Shown here piece by piece: positions 54,159 through 62,547 of a stretch of DNA of 64,000 nucleotides. The number at the start of each line of letters is the position of its first letter. Within the stretch, counting starts at the first letter, position 1. The notes under the pieces are model-generated. The model did no database searches, was not told the origin of the DNA, and worked only from the letters and a program-made list of their open reading frames with translations. This DNA comes from Microbacterium horticulturae (GTDB lineage: Bacteria; Actinomycetota; Actinomycetes; Actinomycetales; Microbacteriaceae), in NCBI RefSeq assembly GCF_029094505.1, contig NZ_CP119108.1, positions 2,604,001-2,668,000 of the forward strand, in the 5' to 3' direction. A program made the position numbers and the translations under genes.

Positions 54159-54169
54159 GGGATGCCGCG

Positions 54170-54237
54170 GCTCAGTACTCGGATCAGGGCTCGGCTCAGT
54201 GCACCGCCCAGTGCTCGGCTCCGTGCTCAGCTCAGAG
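54170..54237. repeat. Imperfect short repeats between convergent genes
   Basis: Several variants of CTCGGCTCAGTGC occur one after another between the VOC stop and the membrane-protein stop. No gene. Confidence 0.45.
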
Positions 54238-55395
54238 CGATGCGACCCGTTCGCGTACCGGCCGGGCCAGCACGGCGCCGACAACGGCCACGAGCAGCCC
54301 GGCCGCCGCCAGCCACCAGGCCGCGGCATCGGGCACGGTCATCGGGCCCGGGATGTTCAGAAAGCGCGCAAGTGACCACGGCAGCGGCTCGAGCTGCGCG
54401 TTCCAGACGGTGAGCGTGTGACGCACGCCCACGAGCGCGACGACCAGCGCGGGCACGGCAAGGCCGGCGCCGATCGCCGCGAGCACGCCGCCGGTGGCGC
54501 GGCGCGATCCGAGCTGCACGCTGAGCGCCCAGCCGGCGGCGACGAACGCCCAGACGAACAGCGCGAATCCGAAGGCGATGTAGAGGGCGCGCAGCGCCGG
54601 GCTCGTCCAGAACGCCGACCAGGAGCCGCCGGGACCGGCGAACGACAGGCCGACGAGCGTCACGAGGCAGCGCAGGATCACGACACCGCCGACCGCCGCG
54701 ATGACCGGCCACGGCGAGCGCCGTCCGACGACGAGTCGCAGCACCAGCGCGAACACGGTCCACGCGCCGATCACGACCGCGAGATGAACACCGCCGAAGA
54801 ATGACGTCTGCACCGCCCGCGTCGCCACCAGCAGCGCCACCGGAACGATGAAGAGGAGCCAGCGGTCGAGCGCCAGCATCCCGAGCGTCGATTCCCGTGC
54901 CCGCCAGGGGCGCGTGCTGGCCAGCCACGTCGCGCGCGCGGCGGCAGCGCCCGGGCGTCGCACGAGACGCGTGCGCGCTGACAGCATGCCGATGACGACC
55001 CAGGCGACCGAGAGCACGAGCAGTATCCGGGCGAACCACGCCATGACGAGGTCGCGCTCGGCGATCGGAGCCGGGGCGGCGTGGGCCAGACCCTCGGCGC
55101 GGTCGACGACGGTCGTCCCGGAATGAGAATCGCCGGCCGGGTCGAAACCCGTGCCGGCGATGTCTGAAGAAGAAAGGATGCCGAGCCATGCAGCCATGTC
55201 GCGGTGCTCGACAGTGACGTAGCGAATGCCGATGCCGTCGTTCTCGGGGGCGCCGGCGGCGAGCGCCGGGGACGATGTGAGCGTGCGGGATGTGGATGCC
55301 GCAGCCGTGAGCAGGACCGCGAGGCCGAGCCCGATCGCGAGGAGCGCGACCGCGACGACGACCGCAAGGATCCCCCGTCGTCCGGCCGTCGTCAT
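54232..55395 (-). CDS. Hypothetical multi-pass membrane protein
   Basis: Not recognised. 387 residues. A first helix at about 9-32 is followed by an extracytoplasmic loop of some 85 residues, then about seven more helices (from FARILLVLSVAWVVIG near 120) up to the basic C-terminus. No transport or enzyme motif. ATG 55395 has TAAAAT 6 bases upstream, hence leaderless. Divergent from a lipoprotein gene. Confidence 0.8.
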   Translation of the reverse strand: MTTAGRRGILAVVVAVALLAIGLGLAVLLTAAASTSRTLTSSPALAAGAPENDGIGIRYVTVEHRDMAAWLGILSSSDIAGTGFDPAGDSHSGTTVVDRAEGLAHAAPAPIAERDLVMAWFARILLVLSVAWVVIGMLSARTRLVRRPGAAAARATWLASTRPWRARESTLGMLALDRWLLFIVPVALLVATRAVQTSFFGGVHLAVVIGAWTVFALVLRLVVGRRSPWPVIAAVGGVVILRCLVTLVGLSFAGPGGSWSAFWTSPALRALYIAFGFALFVWAFVAAGWALSVQLGSRRATGGVLAAIGAGLAVPALVVALVGVRHTLTVWNAQLEPLPWSLARFLNIPGPMTVPDAAAWWLAAAGLLVAVVGAVLARPVRERVASL

Positions 55396-55401
55396 GGATC
55401 G

Positions 55402-55407
55402 ATTTTA
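55402..55407 (-). promoter_or_regulatory. -10 box TAAAAT, leaderless membrane-protein gene
   Basis: TAAAAT ends 6 bases before ATG 55395. Confidence 0.65.
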
Positions 55408-55494
55408 GCTATCCGCGCGGGCTCTTCCTGACCGCGGGCCGAACGCCCACGCCGCAGCCCCCGCGACCTATCCTGGAGACGGACGAAGGAGCCG

Positions 55495-55935
55495 ATGATG
55501 AGAGCACGCACCGCAGCCCTCGCCCTGGGTCTGGCCCTGCTGGCTTTGACCGGATGCTCAGGAGGTTCCATGTCCGAGCCGTCGCAGTCGCCGTCGGGCG
55601 CGGCATCCCTTCCTCCGCACGGTGTGATCACGCCGTCCGCATCGCCGACGAATGCCCCGAGCGGCACGCCGGCGACCGTTCCGGACGCGAAGTGGGCTGC
55701 GATCGTGCAAGACCTCGACGACCGCGGCGTGAGCGGAACGCCGGCCCTCGTGTCGTCCGAAGCCGTCACCTGGAACAACGGGGCGCTCGGCTGTCCGCGA
55801 CCCGGCGTGATGTACACCCAGGCGCTCGTGGACGGCATGCGCATCGTCGTCTCGGTCGACGGAAAGTCGTATGACTACCGCTTCGGGGCGAACGACAGAC
55901 CCGTGCTGTGCACGAACCAAGGCGTGCACGGCTGA
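55495..55935 (+). CDS. Lipoprotein of unknown function
   Basis: 146 residues. Signal peptide with lipobox LTGC (Cys21), a Ser/Pro linker, then a domain with WAAIVQDLDDRGVSG, NNGALGCPRPGVMYTQALVDGMRIVVSVDG and a C-terminal Cys. Two Cys outside the lipobox (near 100 and 139) may form a disulfide. The layout matches small Microbacteriaceae lipoproteins without known function. GAAGGAG site before the ATG; ATG 55498 is an alternative. Confidence 0.82.
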   Translation: MMRARTAALALGLALLALTGCSGGSMSEPSQSPSGAASLPPHGVITPSASPTNAPSGTPATVPDAKWAAIVQDLDDRGVSGTPALVSSEAVTWNNGALGCPRPGVMYTQALVDGMRIVVSVDGKSYDYRFGANDRPVLCTNQGVHG

Positions 55936-56033
55936 CGCGCACTCCGAGCGTCATACGCGGTCACCGCGGTTCACGCGGCGTCACGCCGGTTCATGCAGGG
56001 TCATCGCCCGTGACTGTCGCCGCGAGGTGTGCC

Positions 56034-56039
56034 TAACCT
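56034..56039 (+). promoter_or_regulatory. -10 box TAACCT before tRNA-like sequence
   Basis: TAACCT with GTGACT 18 bases upstream (56010-56015). Transcription would start near 56046, two bases before the tRNA-like element. Confidence 0.4.
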
Positions 56040-56047
56040 GGGCACAT

Positions 56048-56120
56048 CGCGACGATCCGGGTGGCCCCGGGCGCCGGTTCATACCCGGTCGTGTTGCGGG
56101 TTCGACTCCCGCCGTCGCGT
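56048..56120 (+). tRNA. tRNA-like sequence, CAT anticodon loop (atypical; possible tRNA-Met or remnant)
   Basis: Acceptor arms CGCGACG (56048-56054) and CGTCGCG (56113-56119) pair fully. The anticodon arm GCCGG-TTCATAC-CCGGT gives U33, CAT and A37. The T arm is GCGGG-TTCGACT-CCCGC. The D arm is poor: a tight CCGGG/CCCGG hairpin with a 4-base loop, AT at positions 8-9, no A14. No CCA is encoded. Could be a divergent tRNA-Met, a decayed copy or a tRNA-like leader of the next gene. Confidence 0.4.
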
Positions 56121-56202
56121 CGACGCCCGCGTATCAGCGCGTGCCGCCGGCGGCTCTCTCGTTTCGAGGCATCCACGCCTCGTGGCCTGGGGGAGGTCCA
56201 TC

Positions 56203-57168
56203 GTGAACCATCTCGCAACGCGCATCGGCGCTGCCTTGTCAGCCGTGGCACTTGTCGCTGCGGGAGTCCTGGCGACAGCCGTTCCAGCGTCCGCGCGCCC
56301 GAATTGCAACGTCGACGATCCTCCTCCGATCTGTGGAGGGGTGCTCGACCCGGTCGTGAAGCTGCCCGATCTGACGGCGACCGCGACCGGCCCGGAGACG
56401 GCGACCGGAGGCGGCACGGTGAACGACACGGTGCGCGTCAGCAACATCAGCTCGACGCTCGGCGCGACAGCGAGAGCCGTGTCGGTGCGGATCACCGCCG
56501 GCGGCGCCACCATCGCGGCCGCTGCCGCAACGGGGTGGATCTGCAGCACCGCCGGGAGCACGGCGACGTGCTCAGGCGGCACGCTTGCCAATGGGGGCAG
56601 CGTGTCGATTCCCGTCGCGGTGCGATTGCCGGCGGCCACGACGTCGATCACCCTCTCGGCGACGGTCGACCCCGGCGGGGTCATCGTCGAGCGCTCGGAG
56701 ACGAACAACTCCGGCTCCGCGACAACGGCCGTCACAGCCCCGCCCCTGCCCGACCTTCGGACGACGATGACCGGGCCGTCATCAGTGCGCGGCCTGTATG
56801 CCGCCGGTGTCTGGACGATCACCGTCACCAACGCGGGCAACGCGCCGGCTTCGCCGGTCGACGTGCGCTGGCTGACCAACTGGGGCGGAGACGTCAACGC
56901 GAACGCCGTCATCAGCGGAGCCATCGGCTTCACGTGCATAGTGCCTCCGGAGTACATGCAGCAGATGGCATACTGCTACGGCACTGCGGCGCTGCAACCC
57001 GGGGCGAGCGCCACGATCGTGATCACGGCGGTGCCACCGGCGCCGACGAATGTCTACGGCAGCACCGGTGCATCGACGGTGACCGCAATGGTCGACTACC
57101 GCCAGTCGGTCACCGAGTCGAATGAGAACAACAACGCGAGCACGGTGTACTCGACGATCCTGCCGTGA
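56203..57168 (+). CDS. Secreted protein with two CARDB-like domains
   Basis: 321 residues from GTG 56203 (GGGGGAGG upstream). Signal peptide to about residue 28 (ending PASARP). Two beta-sandwich units of about 120 residues, each opening with PDL and closing with VVxxxSETNNSGSA or SVTESNENNNAST, the pattern of CARDB adhesion-type modules. No wall-sorting motif or membrane anchor, so likely released or loosely bound. Not in an operon. A hairpin CGAGGC/GCCTCG lies at 56165-56182. Confidence 0.8.
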   Translation: MNHLATRIGAALSAVALVAAGVLATAVPASARPNCNVDDPPPICGGVLDPVVKLPDLTATATGPETATGGGTVNDTVRVSNISSTLGATARAVSVRITAGGATIAAAAATGWICSTAGSTATCSGGTLANGGSVSIPVAVRLPAATTSITLSATVDPGGVIVERSETNNSGSATTAVTAPPLPDLRTTMTGPSSVRGLYAAGVWTITVTNAGNAPASPVDVRWLTNWGGDVNANAVISGAIGFTCIVPPEYMQQMAYCYGTAALQPGASATIVITAVPPAPTNVYGSTGASTVTAMVDYRQSVTESNENNNASTVYSTILP

Positions 57169-57248
57169 CGGCGTGAGTCCGACCGCGGAAGATGCGCCGC
57201 TGGCTAGGCTGGCGACATCCACCATTGTCTGCGACGAAGGAGCCACGC

Positions 57249-58082
57249 ATGAGCTGGACGGAACGCCTGGGAACGATCGGTGTCTGGCGTGGGGTCGGCG
57301 ACGTGGATGCTGCTCTCGCCCAGACGATCGAGGCTCTCGGCTACGGCACGCTCTGGCAGGGCGGCTCGCCCGGCGCCGACCTGCGGGCGGCCGAGGACAT
57401 CCTCGACGCCACGTCGACACTCGTGGTCGCGACCGGCATCGTCAACATCTGGAAGGCTGACGCCGCCGAACTCGCGCGGTCGTACCGGCGCATCGTGGCG
57501 AAACATCCCGGACGCCTGGTGCTCGGCATCGGGTCGGGCCATCGCGAGGCGACACCGGAGCGCGTGCGGCCGTTGGCCGCGATGGCGCAGTACCTCGACG
57601 TGCTCGATGAGGGTGGCGTCCCGCTCGACGACCGTGTGCTCTCGGCGCTCGGGCCGAAAATGCTCGCGTTGGCCGCCGACCGCAGCAGCGGTACCCACCC
57701 GTATCTCACCGTGCCGGGTCAGACCCGCGCGATGCGTGCGGCTCTCGGCACCGGGCCGCTGATCGCGCCCGAGCAGACGGTGGTGCTCGACGAAGACCCG
57801 GCGACGGCACGGGAGACGGCGCGCGCCTTTCTCGGACGCTATCTGCGCATGAGCAACTACACGACGAGTATGAAGCGCAGCGGGTTCACCGACGCCGACG
57901 TCGCTGATGGCGGGAGCGACAGACTGATCGATGGCATTGTCGCGCACGGCTCTGCGCAGAGTCTTTCGGCGGCCGTCCACGCGCACCTCGACGCGGGTGC
58001 CGACCATGTGTGCATCCAGGTGCTTCCGGTGGCGGGCGACATCGTGCCGACGCTGCGGGCGGTGATGGCGCAGCGCGGCTGA
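57249..58082 (+). CDS. LLM-class F420-dependent oxidoreductase
   Basis: 277 residues, luciferase-like barrel. Features: LGTIGVWRGVGDVDAALAQTIEALGYGTLWQGGSPG, VVATGIVNIWKADAAELARSYRRI, PGRLVLGIGSGHRE and a C-terminal HLDAGADHVCIQVLP. This is a short LLM family close to those called TIGR03620. It probably uses F420 rather than flavin; substrate unknown. GAAGGAG site before the ATG, and TAGGCT at 57204-57209 as -10. Confidence 0.92.
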   Translation: MSWTERLGTIGVWRGVGDVDAALAQTIEALGYGTLWQGGSPGADLRAAEDILDATSTLVVATGIVNIWKADAAELARSYRRIVAKHPGRLVLGIGSGHREATPERVRPLAAMAQYLDVLDEGGVPLDDRVLSALGPKMLALAADRSSGTHPYLTVPGQTRAMRAALGTGPLIAPEQTVVLDEDPATARETARAFLGRYLRMSNYTTSMKRSGFTDADVADGGSDRLIDGIVAHGSAQSLSAAVHAHLDAGADHVCIQVLPVAGDIVPTLRAVMAQRG

Positions 58083-58146
58083 GCGTTCACGGGGAGGGAT
58101 GCCGCGACCTGACGTGCCGCGCGGCACCCCGACGAGCAGTCCGGCG

Positions 58147-59109
58147 TCAGCGCGCTGCTCCGTGTTCGGCATCGGGCTCGTTCGCCCACAGCTTGGCGAG
58201 CTGCACGGCCAAGGCCCCGCCCTGCGCGTGTCCCGCCCGCGCAGCAGGCACCCGCAAGCTGACGTCGGTCGGGTTCGCGAACAGGTGGGCGTCGCGTGCG
58301 CTCGGCGCGACGACCTCGACCCGACTACCCGCCGCGCGCAATGCCTCGACCTGCGCGGTCAAGCTCAGTCCCCACTCCTCGGGATACCGCGACATCCCGC
58401 CCAGCGGCGACAGCACGAGAACCTTCTCGTAGCCCGTCGCGAGGTCGGCGTTCTCGGCGAACGACCGATATCCGCCGTCGATGTATCGGCCGTCGCCGAT
58501 GCTATACGCGAACGCTCCGCCTGCGCAGCTCGCTGCGACCGCGTCCACGAGGTCGATACCGCTGTCGCCGTCGAAGATCACGGGCTCACCCGTGCGGGCA
58601 TCGACCGCGGTGATCAGCATCCGTCGATCAGGCCAATGCGCACCGCCCAGCCGCGCGGCAACCGTGGTACGCCAGCGCTCCTGCCACGCGGCATCGTCAC
58701 GCCTATCCGCGGCGAGCGCGGCGGCCCCCATGCGGCGTCGCATGTCTGCCGCGTCGGTTGATGCGGCAATGACCGCCTGGAACGCCGCCAGATGTTCCGT
58801 CATCGGCGGTCGTGCCGCGCCCTGCGATCGGCCCACCGCCCGCGCGGAAACAGAACCGACCGGCGCGACCGTCGCCGCATACAGCTCCGCCGGCGACGCA
58901 ACGGTGAACTGGGCGGCGGCCGTCGACTCGGCAGAGGTCCCGATCGTGAGGTCGGCGTCGAGCACGTCGAGTCCGGCCTCGGCCAAGCCCGCGACGATGC
59001 CCACGAGCCACGCGTTGCCGGTGGCGCCACCCCCACCGAAGACGAGCGCACGGCCCGTCGGCCCGACAGCCGGCGGAACACGTTGGGGAAGAGAAGAATT
59101 CACGATCAC
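58147..59109 (-). CDS. Patatin-like phospholipase family protein with altered nucleophile elbow
   Basis: 320 residues. Oxyanion loop FGGGGATGNAW near residue 25, nucleophile elbow GTSAES near 58, and DGGYRS near 210 (the Asp of the catalytic dyad). The elbow normally reads G-x-S-x-G; here the last Gly is Glu, which may distort the turn. Expected to hydrolyse lipid esters in the cytoplasm if active. Divergent from the hypothetical gene at 59142. Start uncertain between GTG 59109 and a GTG two codons later. Confidence 0.85.
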   Translation of the reverse strand: MIVNSSLPQRVPPAVGPTGRALVFGGGGATGNAWLVGIVAGLAEAGLDVLDADLTIGTSAESTAAAQFTVASPAELYAATVAPVGSVSARAVGRSQGAARPPMTEHLAAFQAVIAASTDAADMRRRMGAAALAADRRDDAAWQERWRTTVAARLGGAHWPDRRMLITAVDARTGEPVIFDGDSGIDLVDAVAASCAGGAFAYSIGDGRYIDGGYRSFAENADLATGYEKVLVLSPLGGMSRYPEEWGLSLTAQVEALRAAGSRVEVVAPSARDAHLFANPTDVSLRVPAARAGHAQGGALAVQLAKLWANEPDAEHGAAR

Positions 59110-59141
59110 GAGAATGTATCAGGGGCGCAGCGTGTGGGAAC

Positions 59142-59996
59142 ATGCAGGTGATGGACGACGACGACCTCGAAGAACTGCGGATGCTGCGTGCCCGAGCATA
59201 CGGACCCTCGGCCGACATTCACGATGATGCGTCCGCATTGCAACGGCTGCATGACCTCGAGGCCACCGCGCGCGAGAGCACCACCGGCACGAACACCCCG
59301 CGCGAGAGCACCTCCGGCCAGAGCGCCGCGCCCATCCCACCCCACCCCGGTCCGCCTCCCCCGTTGCCCGCCGACCTCCGCCGTGTGCCCTCGGCCCCAC
59401 GCGCCCGCCTCACCGAGCCCGCCGTGACCATCGCCGGTGCGCCAGCCGCGGCATCCCGCCCCCGCGTCGCCCCGCGCCGCTGGTATCTTTCCCGCGGCTT
59501 CGCGGTGCTGTGGGTCGTCTCGCTCGTCGCCGTGGCCTCCGTCGCCGCGGGGATGACATTCGCCGCCGCGTGGATCATGCCGATCTCGCGTCAGGGCAAC
59601 GCGCAACAGATCGCCGTTCTCCGTCCCGACCCCGACTTCGTGTGGGCGCCGATGTTCGAATCGCACGATGGCGCGAGCGGATTCACGTTCCACGGCATAT
59701 CGATCATCGGCGGCGGCGGGGACCTATTCAGCTCCGGCCCGGATGCCGCGCCGTGTGTTCTCGCCTACGTGGCCGGCAATGTAGACGACCAGACCGGAAT
59801 CGACGGGCCCGCGTGGTCCGCGTGCGGTGCCGGCACGTTCCCGCCGACGGTCCAGTTCGCCGTGGATGAGACGCTGCCTCAAGAACTCCGTGACACCGTC
59901 GGCGACGACGTCGCCGTGCAGTTCGTGCTCGATGGTGAACGGCTCGCCGTGTTCACCGCACCTCTCATCGCGGCCGCACCGTCAGCGACTGACTGA
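59142..59996 (+). CDS. Hypothetical single-pass membrane protein
   Basis: Not recognised. 284 residues. An N-terminal acidic part (DDDDLEELRMLRARAYG) is followed by a Pro-rich linker (about 50-120) and one membrane helix (about 123-147, FAVLWVVSLVAVASVAAGMTFAAAW). The C-terminal extracytoplasmic domain has Cys near residues 205 and 227. The linker DNA holds two copies of CGCGAGAGCACCNCCGGC. ATG 59151 is an alternative start. Its end overlaps the converging thioesterase by 32 bases. Confidence 0.75.
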   Translation: MQVMDDDDLEELRMLRARAYGPSADIHDDASALQRLHDLEATARESTTGTNTPRESTSGQSAAPIPPHPGPPPPLPADLRRVPSAPRARLTEPAVTIAGAPAAASRPRVAPRRWYLSRGFAVLWVVSLVAVASVAAGMTFAAAWIMPISRQGNAQQIAVLRPDPDFVWAPMFESHDGASGFTFHGISIIGGGGDLFSSGPDAAPCVLAYVAGNVDDQTGIDGPAWSACGAGTFPPTVQFAVDETLPQELRDTVGDDVAVQFVLDGERLAVFTAPLIAAAPSATD

Positions 59997-60738
59997 CCGC
60001 GCCCAACGGACCGACGTCATCGTGCACGATCGTGTGCGTGAGACCCAGGCCGGTGGGACCGAAGCTGACCGTCGTGTCGGCGGCGAACCATTCCCCCTCG
60101 GGTGCGCGCAGCAGGTGTGCGGTGAGATCCACGTTCGGAAAGTGCACGTCCTCGGGCGCCGCCCGCACCGTGAGCCCGTTGAAGATGTCGACCATTCCCA
60201 GCAGTCGCGCGGTCGAGCTGACGTCCTCGCCGGAGAGCAACGGCACCAGTGGACGCATCCACGCCCACGCCCGCCCCGGCTCGGCCTGATGCCGCAGCGT
60301 CTCGACGGTCGTGACGAAGCGCCCCGGCCAGACCTCCGACGTGTCCCACAGCGACAGATCATCGCGCCGCGGCGGCGCGGCCAGCCGCGACCCGGCGAGC
60401 GCGGCGGTGTCGGCGGTTTTCAGAAACCACCCGCGCCCGACGACGGCGGCCCGTCCGTCATGGCTGAGCACCGCCTCGACGAGCTCGATAGTGCGTCCGG
60501 GCCGGATGACGCGCGTCGTCAGCTCCACGACGTCGATCGGCATCACCCCGAGGATGTCGAAGGCGACCCGCGACAGCTGCAGCGGCATCCCCGTCCGCGA
60601 CGCGTGGTCGCGTTCCATCGCATGCACCATGAGCCCGAGTGACGGCGCGACGTGCTGCTCCTCGGCGTTCCACGCGCCCTGCACGTGCACGGTCGCGCGA
60701 AAGGTCGTCGGCCCGAGTCGCTCGAAGTACGCCGGCAT
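59965..60738 (-). CDS. Acyl-CoA thioesterase-like protein (double hotdog)
   Basis: 257 residues in two hotdog halves: YFERLGPTTFRATVHVQGAWN at the start, IDVVELTTRVIRPGRTIELVEAVL near residue 70 and WFAADTTVSFGPTGLGLTHTIVHD near the end. Probably cleaves acyl-CoA thioesters. Its ATG overlaps the stop of the acyl-CoA ligase by one base (TGATG), so ligase and thioesterase form one unit. Substrate chain length unknown. Confidence 0.87.
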   Translation of the reverse strand: MPAYFERLGPTTFRATVHVQGAWNAEEQHVAPSLGLMVHAMERDHASRTGMPLQLSRVAFDILGVMPIDVVELTTRVIRPGRTIELVEAVLSHDGRAAVVGRGWFLKTADTAALAGSRLAAPPRRDDLSLWDTSEVWPGRFVTTVETLRHQAEPGRAWAWMRPLVPLLSGEDVSSTARLLGMVDIFNGLTVRAAPEDVHFPNVDLTAHLLRAPEGEWFAADTTVSFGPTGLGLTHTIVHDDVGPLGAVSQSLTVRPR

Positions 60739-62456
60739 CAGCGGTAATCGCGGTCGCGGTGCTGCCCCGCGTCGTCACCCGACGCGACGCGCTCGGCCTC
60801 GCGGGCACGCAGCTCCACCCGCCGTATCTTGCCCGAGATCGTCTTGGGCAGGTCGGGAACGAACTCGATGATCCGCACCCACAGGTGTGCCGACAGCCGC
60901 TCATGCGCGTGCGCGAAGATCGACCGGGCGGTCTCGTCGGGCGCCGCCAGCGCCGCGTCGGTCACGCGCACATACGCCTTCGGAACCGAAAGCCGCACCG
61001 CGTCGGGGCTCGGAACCACGGCCGCCTCGATGACGAGGTCATGCTCGAGCAGCACCGATTCGAGCTCGAACGGCGAGATCTTGTAGTCGGAAGCCTTGAA
61101 CACGTCGTCGGCGCGCCCCACATAGGTGAGGTAGCCGTCGCTGTCGCGCGAGGCGATGTCGCCGGTGTGATGGTAGCCGCCGACGCGCGACGCTTCTGTG
61201 GCCTGCGTGTCTTTGTAGTACCCCTTCATCAGACCGAGCGGGTTCTGCGCCAGATCGAGGCACACCTCCCCCTCGGTCTCGGCGAGCTCGCCAGTGGCCG
61301 GGTCGACGAGCACGACCGGGTAACCGGGCGTCGGGCGGCCCATCGAGCCGTCCTTGACGGTCTGCCCCGGCGAGTTGCCGACGCAGCACGTCATCTCGGT
61401 CTGCCCATAGCCATCGCGGATCGTCGACCCCCAAGCGCGGCGCACGCGGCTGATCACTTCGGGGTTCAGCGGCTCCCCCGCACCCACGAGCTCGCGCGGC
61501 GGACGTGTGAGCTGCCCGAGATCGGCCTGGATCAGCATCCGCCACACCGTCGGCGGCGCGCAGAAGGTGCTGACGTGATGCACGTCCATGACGTTCATGA
61601 GCACACCCGCGTCGAACCGGTCGTAGTTGAACACGAACACCGTCGCCTCGGCCAGGAACGGCGAATAGAAGCTGCTCCATGCATGCTTGGCCCAGCCAGG
61701 CGACGAGATGTTCAGGTGCACGTCGCCGGGTCGCAGTCCCAGCCACCACATCGTCGACAGATGGCCGACCGGGTACGAGATCTGCGTGTGCTCGACGAGC
61801 TTGGGCCGGTTGGTCGTGCCCGATGTGAAGTACAACAGGCTTGTGTCATCGGCGGGTGTCGGCCCGTCCGGTTCGAAGGTCTCGGGAGCGTCGATGGATG
61901 CCGCGAAGTCATGCCATCCCTCGGGCGCGGCGCCGCCCACACCGATGCGAAGGACGTCCGCGCTGATACCGGCGACCCGATCTGCCAGCGACGTGAGCGA
62001 CACGATGGCGTCGACCTCGCCCTTCTCCACGCGGTAGGCGAGGTCCGACGCCGACAGCAGCGTCGACGTCGGGATCGACACGGCGCCTGCCTTTCCGATG
62101 CCGAGCATGACCTCCCACAGCTCGATCGAGTTGTCGAGCATGACGATGACGTGCGCGCCGCGGCCGATGCCGAGCGAGACGAGCCAGTTCGCCACCTGAT
62201 CGGATCGCTGCGCGAGCGCGCCGTACGTCCACGACCGGGCCTCGAGGTCGGCTCCGACGATCGTGACCGCGGGCCGGTCCGGATTCTCGCCCGCGACGAC
62301 GTCGAACCACTCCAGCGCGAAGTTGAACGTCTTCGGCCGTGGCCACGAGAACCCGTCGACCGCCCCGTCGTAGTCCGTGGCGTGCGCGAACAGGCGGTCA
62401 CGCGCCGCACGAACGGCGTCTGTGGCGGGGGTGGCGGCACGTCCTGCGTACGTCAT
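60738..62456 (-). CDS. AMP-binding acyl-CoA synthetase
   Basis: 572 residues. P-loop YFTSGTTNRPKLVEHT near residue 230 (Asn where Gly is usual), GYGQTEM near 350, YHHTGDIASRD near 430, and the catalytic Lys region LPKTISGKIRRVELR near 545. Acetyl-CoA synthetase-like branch: activates a carboxylate with ATP to acyl-AMP, then CoA ester. GGAGCTCGAG before ATG; -10 TAGGCT about 40 bases upstream. Paired with a thioesterase. Confidence 0.93.
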   Translation of the reverse strand: MTYAGRAATPATDAVRAARDRLFAHATDYDGAVDGFSWPRPKTFNFALEWFDVVAGENPDRPAVTIVGADLEARSWTYGALAQRSDQVANWLVSLGIGRGAHVIVMLDNSIELWEVMLGIGKAGAVSIPTSTLLSASDLAYRVEKGEVDAIVSLTSLADRVAGISADVLRIGVGGAAPEGWHDFAASIDAPETFEPDGPTPADDTSLLYFTSGTTNRPKLVEHTQISYPVGHLSTMWWLGLRPGDVHLNISSPGWAKHAWSSFYSPFLAEATVFVFNYDRFDAGVLMNVMDVHHVSTFCAPPTVWRMLIQADLGQLTRPPRELVGAGEPLNPEVISRVRRAWGSTIRDGYGQTEMTCCVGNSPGQTVKDGSMGRPTPGYPVVLVDPATGELAETEGEVCLDLAQNPLGLMKGYYKDTQATEASRVGGYHHTGDIASRDSDGYLTYVGRADDVFKASDYKISPFELESVLLEHDLVIEAAVVPSPDAVRLSVPKAYVRVTDAALAAPDETARSIFAHAHERLSAHLWVRIIEFVPDLPKTISGKIRRVELRAREAERVASGDDAGQHRDRDYR

Positions 62457-62547
62457 GTCTCGAGCTCCATCGACATCGGGATACGGGTGACCCGAAGCCT
62501 ACTCCGCACCGGAGACACGGCCTGCGCACACCGGAACGACGAGGCCG

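Noticed and set aside
54170..54237. Repeats as operator array or transposon end
   Set aside because: Copies are too imperfect and lie between two converging stops, where no promoter is expected.
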